Positions 52,066 through 61,589 are shown, numbered from the stretch's first letter. The stretch is 64,000 nucleotides of DNA from JBBDWJ01 sp963824095 (GCA_963824095.1 CAWGNS010000006.1:1-64000); one strand, 5' to 3'. Program-made: numbers and translations. The notes: generated by a model not told the origin, from the letters alone.

Positions 52066-54870
52066 ATGGATAGCAATAACATCATGGACATGACTCGGCG
52101 CGCGCTTTTCGGGAATTCGGTGGCCCTGGCGGCGTTGCTGCCATGCGTTTTGCGCGGGCAAGCCGGCGGCGGCCGCGACGTGCTCGACCTCAGCGGCGCG
52201 TGGGAATTTCGCACCGACCCCGAGGGTGCCGGCGTCGCGAAGCAGTGGTACAAACCGGGTGCGCCGTTCACGCGCGAGATCGAGGTGCCGGCGTGCTGGC
52301 AGGCGCAAGGCGTCGGCGAGCCCGCCGGCGTACTGCGGCATCAATACAGCGGAACGGCGTGGTACCGCAAAAGCGTTGCGATTCCGGCGGCGTGGAGCGG
52401 CCGCCGGATTGAGCTGCTGATGCAAGGCGTGCTGCGCGAGGCGGTCCTGTTCGTGAACGGCGAGCGAGTCGCAGAACATTCCGGGTTCAGCCGCCCTCTG
52501 CTGCTCGATGGCACTCAATGGCTGCGCCCCGGCAAGAGCAACGTCATCGTGGTCGCCGCGTCGAACCCGGGTGGACTCGTGAGCGACTCGCCCGACAAGC
52601 AAACGCCCGAGTACCCGACCGGGATGCTGAACTACATGGGCAACTGGGGCGGGATTTACGGCAAGGCGTTCTTGATTGCGACCAGCCCCACCTGGACCCA
52701 TTCAATCCACATACGTCCCGACATCGCCGGCAGCGCGATTACGGTTGCTCTCGAGATCGGCAATGGCGGTAATATGTCGCCGCTCGAGGTCGAGCTGACG
52801 GTTTCGGATCCGAATGGCAAAGAGTGCGCCAGCCTGCGCCAGCCGCTCACGTTGAGCCGCGAAGCAACGACCCCGGCGGAAGTCGAGATCCGCATCCCGG
52901 ACGGCCGCCTGTGGTCTCCTGACGATCCTTTTCTCTACACGCTGGCGGTAGGACTTCGCCGCGGCGGCCGGCTGATCGATGAAACCACGGAGCGTTTCGG
53001 GCTGCGCCAGGTAACGACCAGCGGCACGCAGATCCTGCTCAATGGAAGGCCGCTCTATCTCAGAGGCTACGGCGACGACAACGTGGAAGTACTGACCGGA
53101 ACGCCGCCCGCCGACAAGAGTGTCTACCTCGAGCGCCTCAAGCGCGCGCGCAGCTTCGGGTTCAACGCCGTGCGGTTCCACTCCATGACGCCCGTGCCGG
53201 CGTATTTCGAAGCGGCGGACGAGGTCGGGATGCTGGTGATGGCGGAGTTGCCGGTCGCCTACACCCAATACCTACTGCCGTTCAAAGACTTCCTGCGCAA
53301 CGAGTTGCGCGGCGTATTGGAGCTGCACCGCAACCGCCCGTCGCTGCTTTCGCTCGGGTTCGGCAACGAGTTCAACCTGAACTGGCTCAAGACCGACGCC
53401 CAGAAGCAGGAGTTTCTCGAAACCATCCAGGAGTTCTATACGCTCGCCAAGTCGATCGCGCCCGATACGCTGATCCTGTCGAACGACGGCTTCAACATCC
53501 GCCCCACCGACCTGATCAGCACGTTCCGCGAGGTCGCCGACGACATCCCGACGATCCGGCACGAGTTCGGAGCCTATTATTGCTCGCTGCCGAATACAAT
53601 GTTGATCGACCGCTTCACGGGCGTGATGGACCCGCAGTGGCTGCGCGAGCGGCGAAGCTGGGCTGCGTCCCATGGGCTGCAAAGCGTCTATCCCGCCTAC
53701 GTCGGCCATTCCGAACGCCTGCAGCAGATCGGCAGGAAATATCAGATCGAGAAAGTCCGCAGCGATCAGCGGGTCAGCGGCTATCACTACTGGCTGATCG
53801 TCGACTATCCCGGTGGAACGGGCGAAGGCGATTCCTGGGAAGAGGGCTGGCTGGATTACTTCTGGCGTCCCAAGTCCATCACTCCCGCCGATGGCCGCCG
53901 CTTGAACAGCCCCGTGCTGCCGATGATTGACCTGCCCATCGAGTCAAGGACACTGCGGGCGGGGGAGCCCCAGACGATCTCAGTGAGCGTCTCGAATTTC
54001 GGAGACGAAGACATCCGCAACGGCGTTCTAAGCTGGCGGCTGCTGGAAGGAACGAAAGTGATCGCCGCCGCGGAATTCACCGGCTCGGTCGAGCGAGGCC
54101 GCGTCGAGCGAATCGGGCAAATCGAAATCAAGCCGAACTCCGCCGCGCCGCAGACCTTACGTCTGGAAGTGGAGCTACGCTCGGGTGACCGCCTCTATCG
54201 CAACGACTGGACGCTCTGGGCTTTCCCCAAGCCGCAGCCCTGGCCCGAATCGGGCGTGCCCATCGCCGCCGACGAGCGTCTGCTGCCGTTGTTTCACCAT
54301 TGGCCGTTTCTCGACGTGCAGCCGGCTGAAAAAGCCTCGCCGCGGGGATTGCTCGTGACGCCGGAAATAACCCCGGCGGCCCTCGAGCATTTGAAAGCTG
54401 GCGGCCGGCTCTGGTGCCTTCACGAAACCGAAGCCGCCGCGAAAAACGCGCCAAGCTATCTGCCGGCCTCCGGCGGCGCTCAAGCCACGATGCTCGACGA
54501 ACATCCGGCCCTGGGAGACTTCCCGCATCGCGGCTTTTGCGATTTGCAGTTCTATCACCTTCTCGACAAGGCAATGCCGCTGGCGCTGGAAGGGATCGCG
54601 CAAAACGTGACGCCAATCCTCAGCATCATTCGCACGACCTCGAGTTTTCTAAGCAAACGCAAGGATCTCAGCTACGGAGCCTACCTGCTCGAGGCGAATG
54701 TAGGCGCAGGGCAACTGTTGCTCAGCTTGTTGAGCCTAAGCGAACCGCTGAAGTCGGCCCGCCCGGAAGCGATATATCTGGCCGACTGCATTCTGCGCTA
54801 CGCGGCCGGACCCAACTTCCGCCCCACAACCACGTTGGAACCCGGAGACCTCCATGCGCTACTCGGGTAG
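52066..54870 (+). CDS. Exported glycoside hydrolase family 2 enzyme
   Basis: 934 residues. A Tat-like leader (MTRRALFGNSVALAALLPCV) is followed by the GH2 sugar-binding jelly roll (~40-200; DLSGAWEFRTDPEGAG, VPACWQAQGVGE, GTAWYRKSVAIP), an Ig-like domain (~215-330), and the TIM barrel (NGRPLYLRGYGDDN, FNAVRFHSMTP). The acid/base Glu is in LSLGFGNEFN (residue ~435) and the nucleophile Glu in TIRHEFGAYY (~500). Extra beta domains and a ~170-residue C-terminal region with a GATase-like look (LLVTPEITPAALEHLKAGG) follow. Starts at 52066, 52084 or 52090 are possible. Linkage specificity unknown. Confidence 0.9.
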   Translation: MDSNNIMDMTRRALFGNSVALAALLPCVLRGQAGGGRDVLDLSGAWEFRTDPEGAGVAKQWYKPGAPFTREIEVPACWQAQGVGEPAGVLRHQYSGTAWYRKSVAIPAAWSGRRIELLMQGVLREAVLFVNGERVAEHSGFSRPLLLDGTQWLRPGKSNVIVVAASNPGGLVSDSPDKQTPEYPTGMLNYMGNWGGIYGKAFLIATSPTWTHSIHIRPDIAGSAITVALEIGNGGNMSPLEVELTVSDPNGKECASLRQPLTLSREATTPAEVEIRIPDGRLWSPDDPFLYTLAVGLRRGGRLIDETTERFGLRQVTTSGTQILLNGRPLYLRGYGDDNVEVLTGTPPADKSVYLERLKRARSFGFNAVRFHSMTPVPAYFEAADEVGMLVMAELPVAYTQYLLPFKDFLRNELRGVLELHRNRPSLLSLGFGNEFNLNWLKTDAQKQEFLETIQEFYTLAKSIAPDTLILSNDGFNIRPTDLISTFREVADDIPTIRHEFGAYYCSLPNTMLIDRFTGVMDPQWLRERRSWAASHGLQSVYPAYVGHSERLQQIGRKYQIEKVRSDQRVSGYHYWLIVDYPGGTGEGDSWEEGWLDYFWRPKSITPADGRRLNSPVLPMIDLPIESRTLRAGEPQTISVSVSNFGDEDIRNGVLSWRLLEGTKVIAAAEFTGSVERGRVERIGQIEIKPNSAAPQTLRLEVELRSGDRLYRNDWTLWAFPKPQPWPESGVPIAADERLLPLFHHWPFLDVQPAEKASPRGLLVTPEITPAALEHLKAGGRLWCLHETEAAAKNAPSYLPASGGAQATMLDEHPALGDFPHRGFCDLQFYHLLDKAMPLALEGIAQNVTPILSIIRTTSSFLSKRKDLSYGAYLLEANVGAGQLLLSLLSLSEPLKSARPEAIYLADCILRYAAGPNFRPTTTLEPGDLHALLG

Positions 54871-54903
54871 CGAACACGCAGCAACAAACACTCGTATCCC
54901 CGG

Positions 54904-55653
54904 CTACTTTGACGTCCAACCACCATCGACCGGCAGTACCGCGCCCGTGATATAAGAAGCCTCTTCGGAAGCGAGGAACAAAGCGGCAAAGGCAACCTCG
55001 CGAGGATAGCCCACCCGCCCCAGCACCGTCTGGTCGCACTGCCACTGATACGCCGCCTCGCCGGGCTTGGGCGAGATACGCGTCTGAATCGGCCCCGGGC
55101 ACAGCGCATTGACGCGAATATTGTGCGAGCCATAGTCATACGCCGCGCTGCGCGTGTAGCCGAGAAGCCCTGACTTCACCGTGGTGTACGCCACCGAGGT
55201 CGGGCATCCCACCATTCCCTGAATAGAAACTACATTGACGATCGACCCGCTGCGGCGCTCGATCATCTTCGGCAAGGTGTGCTGCGTGAGGCGGTGCGTG
55301 CCGAGCAGTGAGACCTCGATGCAGCGCGTCCATTCGTCGTCGGTGGCATCGACGGCGCCCTTGAAATCCCCCAGGTAAGCCGCGTTGTTGCACAGCACAT
55401 CGATCGCACCCGCGCGGCTCTCAGCCGTCGTGACGGCCCGGGCCGCGTCCGCCTCCTTGCTGACATCGGTGCGGCAAAATACCGCCGTGCCACCCTTGGA
55501 TTCGATCTCCGTAACCGCCCGTGCCCCGGCTTCCTCGTCAATATCGGCAATCATTACCCAGGCGCCTTCCTCGGCAAACAGTTCCGCGATCGCTTTTCCG
55601 ATGCCATGGGCGCCTCCGCTGACGAGTGCGACCTTATTTTCCAGTCGAGCCAT
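54904..55653 (-). CDS. SDR-family dehydrogenase
   Basis: 249 residues, classical short-chain dehydrogenase. NAD(P)-binding SGGAHGIGKAIAELF, ADIDEEAG (Asp favours NAD), LCNNAAYLGD, catalytic Ser region NVVSIQGMVG, YTTVK active-site Tyr-Lys, NALCPGPIQT, and C-terminal FLASEEASYITGAVLPVDGGW. In this locus a sugar (e.g. fucose/galactose-type) 1-dehydrogenase role fits but is inferred. Divergent from the IclR gene. Confidence 0.93.
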   Translation of the reverse strand: MARLENKVALVSGGAHGIGKAIAELFAEEGAWVMIADIDEEAGARAVTEIESKGGTAVFCRTDVSKEADAARAVTTAESRAGAIDVLCNNAAYLGDFKGAVDATDDEWTRCIEVSLLGTHRLTQHTLPKMIERRSGSIVNVVSIQGMVGCPTSVAYTTVKSGLLGYTRSAAYDYGSHNIRVNALCPGPIQTRISPKPGEAAYQWQCDQTVLGRVGYPREVAFAALFLASEEASYITGAVLPVDGGWTSK

Positions 55654-55717
55654 GCATCCATTTTTTGGAGGCCGCTGGACGAAGTCAAACCGGAACCGTT
55701 AGGATGCGAGAAGCAAA

Positions 55718-55731
55718 TCCAGCCTGCTGGA
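55718..55731. promoter_or_regulatory. Putative IclR-family operator, site 3
   Basis: TCCA-gcctgc-TGGA, flanked AA/AT, 22 bases before the IclR start and 65 bases before the SDR start. Same half-sites and 6-base spacing as sites 1 and 2 but shorter. Confidence 0.45.
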
Positions 55732-55752
55732 ATTGGATTGGGTGTCCCCACG

Positions 55753-56553
55753 ATGTCGCTGAAAACGCCGTCCGTTCCCGGACTCGAGCGAGGCCTGACG
55801 GTTTTGGAACTGGTGGCTGCCTCGCGCAGCGGGCTGACGTTTTCGCAGATCGCGCAGGCGGTACCTTTCCCCAAGAGCTCCGTGCATTGTCTGCTGCTGA
55901 CCTTGGTTCGGCTTGGGTATCTACAGCGAATCGAAACGTCGGGGCGATACCTTTGTACGACCAGGGTCATCACGCTCGCGGATATCGCCACGCCCGGAAT
56001 AGCCCTGCACCAAACGGCTACGCCGCTGCTCTACCGCGTTGCGCAGCAGTCTGGCCTGACCTCGCACCTCGCCACCCTGGAAAATGGGGAGGCCATGCTG
56101 GTCGGCAAGGTGGAATCTCACCGCCAAGCTCCGATTACGACCTGGGCCGGCAAACGGATCGGGGTCCACTGCACCAGCCTCGGAAAGTGTCTCATTGCCT
56201 GGCTGCCGGAAGATGTGCTGCATGGCGTGATCCGGGAACGGGGGTTGATTCGCTACAACGAGAACACCATCTGCTCGGTGGCGAAACTCGAGAGGGAATT
56301 GCAATCGGTCCGGGAAATGGGCTATGCCGTCGATGACGAAGAGGAAGAGATTGGCGTGCGCTGCGTGGGCGTTCCGGTCTTCTCTTCGGAAAAAGAAGTG
56401 ATCGCGGCCATCAGCGTTTCCGGCCGGGTCGAGAGTCTGGACCGCAATCGGTTTGGCGAGTTGGCCAAGTTGCTGCACGGGATTGCCAGCGGCGCCTCGG
56501 AGTCGCTGGCCAATGTCTTGCGGACAAGCAGCGAAGCCGATCCGAACGTTTGA
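55753..56553 (+). CDS. IclR-family transcriptional regulator
   Basis: 266 residues. The N-terminal winged helix (~8-70) reads GLERGLTVLELVAASRSGLTFSQIAQAVPFPKSSVHCLLLTLVRLGYLQR. The effector domain (~90-250) has the IclR signature: QSGLTSHLATLENGEAMLVGKVES, RIGVHCTSLGKCLIAWLPE, GYAVDDEEEEIGVRCVGVPVFSSEKEVIAAISVSG. Regulators of this type respond to small aromatic or sugar-acid metabolites and often regulate a divergent gene, here the SDR. Three candidate operators are found in the locus, one in its own promoter. Confidence 0.94.
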   Translation: MSLKTPSVPGLERGLTVLELVAASRSGLTFSQIAQAVPFPKSSVHCLLLTLVRLGYLQRIETSGRYLCTTRVITLADIATPGIALHQTATPLLYRVAQQSGLTSHLATLENGEAMLVGKVESHRQAPITTWAGKRIGVHCTSLGKCLIAWLPEDVLHGVIRERGLIRYNENTICSVAKLERELQSVREMGYAVDDEEEEIGVRCVGVPVFSSEKEVIAAISVSGRVESLDRNRFGELAKLLHGIASGASESLANVLRTSSEADPNV

Positions 56554-56902
56554 GCGATAGGTCTTCCCTCCACGATTGCGGGCACGAATCCTCTGGCCGA
56601 GGTAATCGTGCTGGTTGATGCGGGAGTCTTGCTACTTGAGGTCGATCAGCCAACTGGTTAGTGCCCAAAACGTTGTCGGGCAGCAACGCAGTTTCCCTGC
56701 CAAATCGGACCATGCGAAGCGTCCGTCGCCAAGCGACTTCGTTCATAGTCCTTCCCGTCCATTGGGACTTAGCAGAAAACTCGCGGCTGGTTACGACCGA
56801 AGGGTGAGACGAGCGACGGCCTTGACTTCGAGTTGTACCGATTTGTGCTAACTAAAGTGTAGGATTACCTGCAGTGGCTGCAGTGTGAGAGGGGCTGACA
56901 AA
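56554..56902. other. Intergenic region, nothing recognised
   Basis: 349 bases. The direct repeat CTGCAGTG-g-CTGCAGTG near 56870-56886 lies just before the zinc-finger gene. Confidence 0.4.
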
Positions 56903-57244
56903 GTGAAAGGCATCGGCAACGGCGTTGGCAGACCTTCGGTTCTTTCGTTCTGCCCGTTCTGCTTGGAGCTGCTGGGAGCCCGCGAACTCCGTGTCCATTT
57001 ACCTCGATGCCTGCTCCGGGTAGACCGCCGCGGCCGACACAAAGTCGGGCGCCCATGCCCCCACTGCGGCGAGCAGTTCGGAGCCCGCGAGCTGCGCGCC
57101 CACAAGCCGAGGTGCTGCAAGCGGCCAAAGTCTGCGCGAGAGATTGCCCAGATATACCAACAGACCCAACCAAGTCTCTCACCAGGCCTCTCTGGGAGCC
57201 GCGCAAGAGCGTGTCAAAAGCATAGTTGCGCGACTGCTGATTGA
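56903..57244 (+). CDS. Small protein with two C2HC zinc fingers
   Basis: 113 residues from a GTG (56903) with GAGAGGGG upstream. It contains two near-identical fingers, CPFCLELLGARELRVHLPRC and CPHCGEQFGARELRAHKPRC (C-x2-C-x11-H-x3-C), each preceded by a VGRP stretch, separated by a basic linker (LLRVDRRGRHK). This spacing and the CPxCxxxFxxxxLxxH pattern match the zf-C2HC_2 type known mostly from eukaryotes. After the fingers: KSAREIAQIYQQTQPSLSP. No other domain. Likely nucleic-acid or protein binding; not a family I can name in bacteria. Confidence 0.65.
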   Translation: MKGIGNGVGRPSVLSFCPFCLELLGARELRVHLPRCLLRVDRRGRHKVGRPCPHCGEQFGARELRAHKPRCCKRPKSAREIAQIYQQTQPSLSPGLSGSRARACQKHSCATAD

Positions 57245-57793
57245 GGAGCAGGGTTAGGGCAGACGGTCCGCAAGATCGGTGCGCCTGCCTTCGAGCACGT
57301 GGGCTGGATGCCGTATCCGACGCTGCAGAGTCTGTTCGATCCCCTCTACCCGTCGGGAATGCAATGGTATTGGAAGGCGGACTTCGTCAAGGAACTCAGC
57401 GACGAAGCGATCCAACTGCACATCGAGAACGGCTCACGGCTGCCGACGCCGCTGTCGACCATGCATCTGTATCCGATCAACGGTGCGGTGCACCGCACGG
57501 GCAAGAAGGAGACCGCTTTCAGCTATCGCGATGTCACCTGGGCGATGGTGATCGTCGGGATCGACCCTGAGCCGGCCCATCGCGATGCACTCATCGCCTG
57601 GGCTCGAAACTACTGGCAGGCCTTGCACCCGCATTCGGCCGGCGGAGCCTACGTCAACTTCCTGATGGACGAGGGTCAGGAGCGCATCCAGGCAACCTAC
57701 CGCGAGAACTACCAGCGGTTGGCGAAGGTGAAGAAAAGGTACGACCCGACGAATTTCTTCCGCGTCAACCAGAACATCACTCCGGCGAATTAG
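57245..57793 (+). pseudogene. C-terminal remnant of a BBE-type FAD-linked oxidoreductase
   Basis: About 175 codons open from 57245, protein-like from QTVRKIGAPAFEHVGWMPYP on: LQSLFDPLYPSGMQWYWKAD, HRDALIAWARNYWQALHPHS, GGAYVNFLMDEG, YRENYQRLAKVKKRYDPTNF, FRVNQNITP. The end is the berberine-bridge-enzyme C-terminal domain (PF08031; YRENYxRLxxVKxxYDPxNxF). The FAD-binding half (~300 residues) is missing. It is in the same frame as the zinc-finger gene and separated from it only by the TGA at 57242. Confidence 0.82.
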
Positions 57794-58216
57794 GTCGGGT
57801 TCGGTTCCTGATCCACCGCGAAGCCGGACGCAAAACTGGCGCACTTAGGCCGTGACAACCATGGCTGGACGTAGGCGTGTGTCTTGGTGAGTCTGCCCAG
57901 CTCGCGTGCCACATGGAGTCCGAGCCGGTCGTCGGTCGACCCTTGCAGGAGTTGAGGGCGATCGAGAGATCGAGGATCGGGTTACCGCTCTTGTCCAGAA
58001 CCCGAACTTCGATCTCGGCCAGTGCGGTGTCGGACCGGAAAACCTGCCCGCCGTCGCAACAGCTCCATGGAACCAGGATTTCCAGGTTGGCCTCCTGGCA
58101 ACGCTTGGGTAGCCGACACATGGCTGGGACGCAACGGTTTCTTGCTGCCGGCACGAACGGGCCCAGCCGCGGTCTCGCGGGCGGACGCAGTTCCAAACCA
58201 CGCAAGAACAAGACGC
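57794..58216. other. Intergenic region with possible degraded coding remnant
   Basis: On the minus strand about 58120-57930 translates as ANLEILVPWS... FRSDTALAEIEVRVLDKSGNP, resembling C-terminal beta-sandwich pieces of secreted glycosidases, but with no start or end. Otherwise nothing. Confidence 0.3.
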
Positions 58217-58247
58217 AAGAAAAAGGGGAGCCCGTTCGGGGCTCCCC
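58217..58247 (-). terminator. Intrinsic terminator of TonB receptor 2
   Basis: On the minus strand GGGGAGCCC-cgaac-GGGCTCCCC (9-bp perfect stem) is followed by TTTTTCTT. It lies ~97 bases after the stop at 58344. Confidence 0.82.
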
Positions 58248-58343
58248 TGTTGGTTTGCGGTGAGCGGCAGGCCCGGACTGGCCGGGGCCGCATTGTCGTT
58301 GGACCAAGGCCGCTGCGCCCCAAGACGCTGGCGGCCGTGGCGC

Positions 58344-61300
58344 CTAGAAGCGGTAGCGCAGACCGAACTGAATCTGCCGCGGGTCAACACGCTGGCTGCT
58401 GACGCGGCCCCAGTTGGCGTTGTTCAACTGGCCGTTCGGATCGCCAAAACTGACGGTGTTCGGAAAGTTGAACATCTCGGTTCGGAACTCGATATGGTGG
58501 CGTTCGTTGATCGCGAACACCTTCTGGATCGCGATGTCCAGGTTGATGATCCCGTCCGCGTTGGTAATGAACGGCGCGGCGTTGCCAAAGGTGTACTGCG
58601 GCGGCGCCACGAACGCCGAGGTATTGAACCACTCGTCCGGAGTCTTCGGACCGTTGTTGGGATCGCCGACCAGGTTCAGCCGCTGCGTTTTGCGGCCCGT
58701 GTTGGCGATATCGACGCCCGTGTAGACCATGATCGGCGGGCCACTGTCGAACCGCGTCAGGCCTTCGAGAGACCAGCCGCCCAGCAGCAGGTCGGTCGCC
58801 CGGTTCCAGTTGCCCCCGAACGTCCTGCCGCGCCCGAAGGGCAGTTCATACACGTAGGCAAAGATGAACACATGGTTGATGTCCCAGCTCGAGCGGCTCC
58901 AGTCCGACCGCCGATGGAACGGATCCTGGGTCTTATTGCTCTCGGCAAGAGAGGAGTCGTTGTCGAGCGACTTTTGGAACGTGTAGCTCATGTTGAACTG
59001 CAGGCCGTTCGAGTAGCGCTTCTTGAGCGAGACTTCCAGGGAGTTGTAGGCGCCGGCGAACTGGTTCGAGCCGCCGTCGAGGTCGCCGAAATCGGTCAAC
59101 AGCCGCCGCGGGTTGATGGCGCCAGGCCCCGGCGTCAGCGCGTTGTTGAATGGCGAATAGCCGATCTGCTTGCGGCTGGCCGAGCCGACATACCCGATAT
59201 CGAGCGTCAGGTCGTCCTGAAGCTGCCGCTGCACGAACAGGTTCCACTGCGTCGAGTACGGCGAGCGGTTTTCAGGGTTCTGAGGCCAGCCACCGATCGC
59301 CGCGGTTGATTCGAACGAGGGACCCGGCGCGGTGATCGACTGATCGAGCACGCCGCCGCGGTTGGGGCTGAACACCTGCTGTACGGTGAAAGGCCAGAAT
59401 TTGCGCAGGTCCTGCAGCTCCTGCACAAACGTCGAGTTGTAGAACATGCCGATGCCGGAGCGGATCACGGTCTTGTCGCCGAGCCGGTAGGCAATACCGA
59501 ACCGCGGCGCGAAGTCGTTCTTGTCGCTCTGGATCAGCGCGCGGCCGTAGCCGTCCTGGCGCGCCGGCAGGTTGCGTTCGCCGGTCGGCGGAGCCGGCTG
59601 TGGGTTGGTGGTCGCCCACAGCAGGCGGCCTGAGTAGGTGCCGTCGGAATCCCGCAACACCTGCAGGTTGCCGAGGCGGTCGGTCGAGTCGTAGGGGCGG
59701 CTGCCGAACTGATACATCAAACCCAAGTTGACCGTCAGCCGGTTGGTGATGCGCCAGTCGTCCTGCACGTGAACCATCATGAAGTGGCTGATGCCGTCGG
59801 TGAGCGTATTGCCCTGGCCGCGCCGGATTTCGCTGGGGTAGCCCAGCAGAGCATCCGCCATCGCGAAGCCGGTGAGACCGCCGTCGAAGGTGGCGTCGCC
59901 GTTCATCGGGTTCGACGTGTTGGTGTAGAACTTGCGGTATTGATACTGGCCGCCCACCTTGATGGAGTGGTTGCCGTGAATGTGCGAGAAGTTCGAGCGC
60001 CACTGCCAGATGTTGTCGCCGGTCACATCGCCGCCGCCGCTCGTCAGGCCGTAGGAGCCGAAATTGATATTCACCAGCGGGTCGCCGAAAACGTCCTGCT
60101 GGTACATCTGGATGCCGGTCTGCTGGAAATACTCGGCGCGTGAAATCACGCTGTTGGTGGTGATGCCGGGGTTGTTGGGCTGATTGGTGCCGAAGCCGAC
60201 CTCCAGAGTCGTGTTGGGACTGAAGATGTGCGTCCAGCCCGAGGCGTAGTTGAATACGTCGAACTGGCTAACGCCGTCGTAGTTGGGGTTGGAGTTGGGG
60301 TCGAGCAGGTCGGCGTTCTGGTAGCTGTAACGGAAGAAGAACAGGTTCTTCTCGTTCATGTTGTAGTCCCAGCGCCAATGGATCGAGTCGCGGTCGTTGG
60401 CCTGGCTGCGGTTCCCAACCAGATTTTGCACGTCTCCGGCTCGGTTCGGCTCGGGCATCAGCAGGCTGATGGTGGTGGGAATCGCCGGATTGATCAGGGC
60501 CTGCGGAATCACGTTGTTCTCGAAAATCCCGCCACTGATCGGATTCTGCAGGATGACCGGTTTATCCTGGCTCAGCAGACGCGAAAAGTCGCCTCGCCGG
60601 AAGTCGTCGGGCGGTACGCTGGCAAGCTGCGTACTGCCGCGCCGCCGGCGAAAGCCTTCCCAACTGACGAACCAGAACATTTTGTTCTCCAACTTCGGGA
60701 TCGGTCCGCCGACCGCCACGCCGTATTGATTCAACCGGAACGGCGTCTGGGGCAGGCCGTTTCGGTTGGCGAAAAACTCGTTGGCATCGAACGAGTTGTT
60801 GCGCAGGTATTCATACACGGTGCCGTGCAACTCGTTGGTTCCCGACTTGATCACCATCGAGACGTTGGCGCCCATCGAGCGGCCGAATTCCGAACCGGTG
60901 TTGGTGGCGACCTTGAACTCCTGCAGCGCGTCCATCGGCGGCGAGATGCCCGGCGAGTTCATCATCTGCATGTTGGAGTCGAAGCCGTCGAGCGTGAAGT
61001 TGTTATCCTGCGGGCGGCCGCCGTTCACCGAGATGAGCTGCGTTCCCGACTGGCCGGTGCCCTTGCTCTGGCTGCGCGTCACCGAACTGGTCCCGGCGCT
61101 GAGCAGGATCAGGCGCGTGTAGTTGCGCTGGTTGACCGGCATGCGCTCCAACTCGTTGGCGTCGACCACGTTGCCGACCGAAGCTTCCGAGGTTTGCAAG
61201 ATCGGCGCGGCGCCGGTCACCTCAATCGTTTCGGTGACATCGCCGAGCTCGAGAGTGAAGTCGACCGCCAGCACGGCCGCCACTTGCAGCACGATACCGT

Positions 61301-61589
61301 TGCGGACTTGGGTCTTGAATCCCGACACTTCCACCGCCACGGTGTAGGTTCCCGGATTGAGAGGGGTCACGCGGTAGTGCCCCGCCTCGTTGGTCGGCAC
61401 TTCACGCGTGAAGCCGGTGCCTTCGTTGGTTACTTTCACCGCCGCGTTAGGAACCGCGCCACCGCTTGGGTCGTTCACGGTGCCGACGATCGTAGCGGCA
61501 GTTTGGGCAAACATCAATACGGGCGACAGCAACAGGGCCACGCCCAGCAAAGACGCAAATACGGCTATGCTCTTGGTCGTCATTCTCAT
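58344..61589 (-). CDS. TonB-dependent receptor 2 (Oar-like, carboxypeptidase-regulatory domain)
   Basis: 1081 residues. Signal peptide KSIAVFASLLGVALLLSPVLMFAQ. CarboxypepD_reg domain (~32-115): IVGTVNDPSGGAVPNAAVKV...PGTYTVAVEVSGFKTQVRN. Plug: ANELERMPVNQRNYTRLIL, NFTLDGFDSNMQM, SMVIKSGTNELHGTVYEYLRN. Long barrel ending HIEFRTEMFNFPNTVSFGDP...QIQFGLRYRF. Related to receptor 1 but distinct. Start 61589 or 61598. A long 5' leader with two LacI-type sites and a promoter is described separately. Confidence 0.94.
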   Translation of the reverse strand: MRMTTKSIAVFASLLGVALLLSPVLMFAQTAATIVGTVNDPSGGAVPNAAVKVTNEGTGFTREVPTNEAGHYRVTPLNPGTYTVAVEVSGFKTQVRNGIVLQVAAVLAVDFTLELGDVTETIEVTGAAPILQTSEASVGNVVDANELERMPVNQRNYTRLILLSAGTSSVTRSQSKGTGQSGTQLISVNGGRPQDNNFTLDGFDSNMQMMNSPGISPPMDALQEFKVATNTGSEFGRSMGANVSMVIKSGTNELHGTVYEYLRNNSFDANEFFANRNGLPQTPFRLNQYGVAVGGPIPKLENKMFWFVSWEGFRRRRGSTQLASVPPDDFRRGDFSRLLSQDKPVILQNPISGGIFENNVIPQALINPAIPTTISLLMPEPNRAGDVQNLVGNRSQANDRDSIHWRWDYNMNEKNLFFFRYSYQNADLLDPNSNPNYDGVSQFDVFNYASGWTHIFSPNTTLEVGFGTNQPNNPGITTNSVISRAEYFQQTGIQMYQQDVFGDPLVNINFGSYGLTSGGGDVTGDNIWQWRSNFSHIHGNHSIKVGGQYQYRKFYTNTSNPMNGDATFDGGLTGFAMADALLGYPSEIRRGQGNTLTDGISHFMMVHVQDDWRITNRLTVNLGLMYQFGSRPYDSTDRLGNLQVLRDSDGTYSGRLLWATTNPQPAPPTGERNLPARQDGYGRALIQSDKNDFAPRFGIAYRLGDKTVIRSGIGMFYNSTFVQELQDLRKFWPFTVQQVFSPNRGGVLDQSITAPGPSFESTAAIGGWPQNPENRSPYSTQWNLFVQRQLQDDLTLDIGYVGSASRKQIGYSPFNNALTPGPGAINPRRLLTDFGDLDGGSNQFAGAYNSLEVSLKKRYSNGLQFNMSYTFQKSLDNDSSLAESNKTQDPFHRRSDWSRSSWDINHVFIFAYVYELPFGRGRTFGGNWNRATDLLLGGWSLEGLTRFDSGPPIMVYTGVDIANTGRKTQRLNLVGDPNNGPKTPDEWFNTSAFVAPPQYTFGNAAPFITNADGIINLDIAIQKVFAINERHHIEFRTEMFNFPNTVSFGDPNGQLNNANWGRVSSQRVDPRQIQFGLRYRF

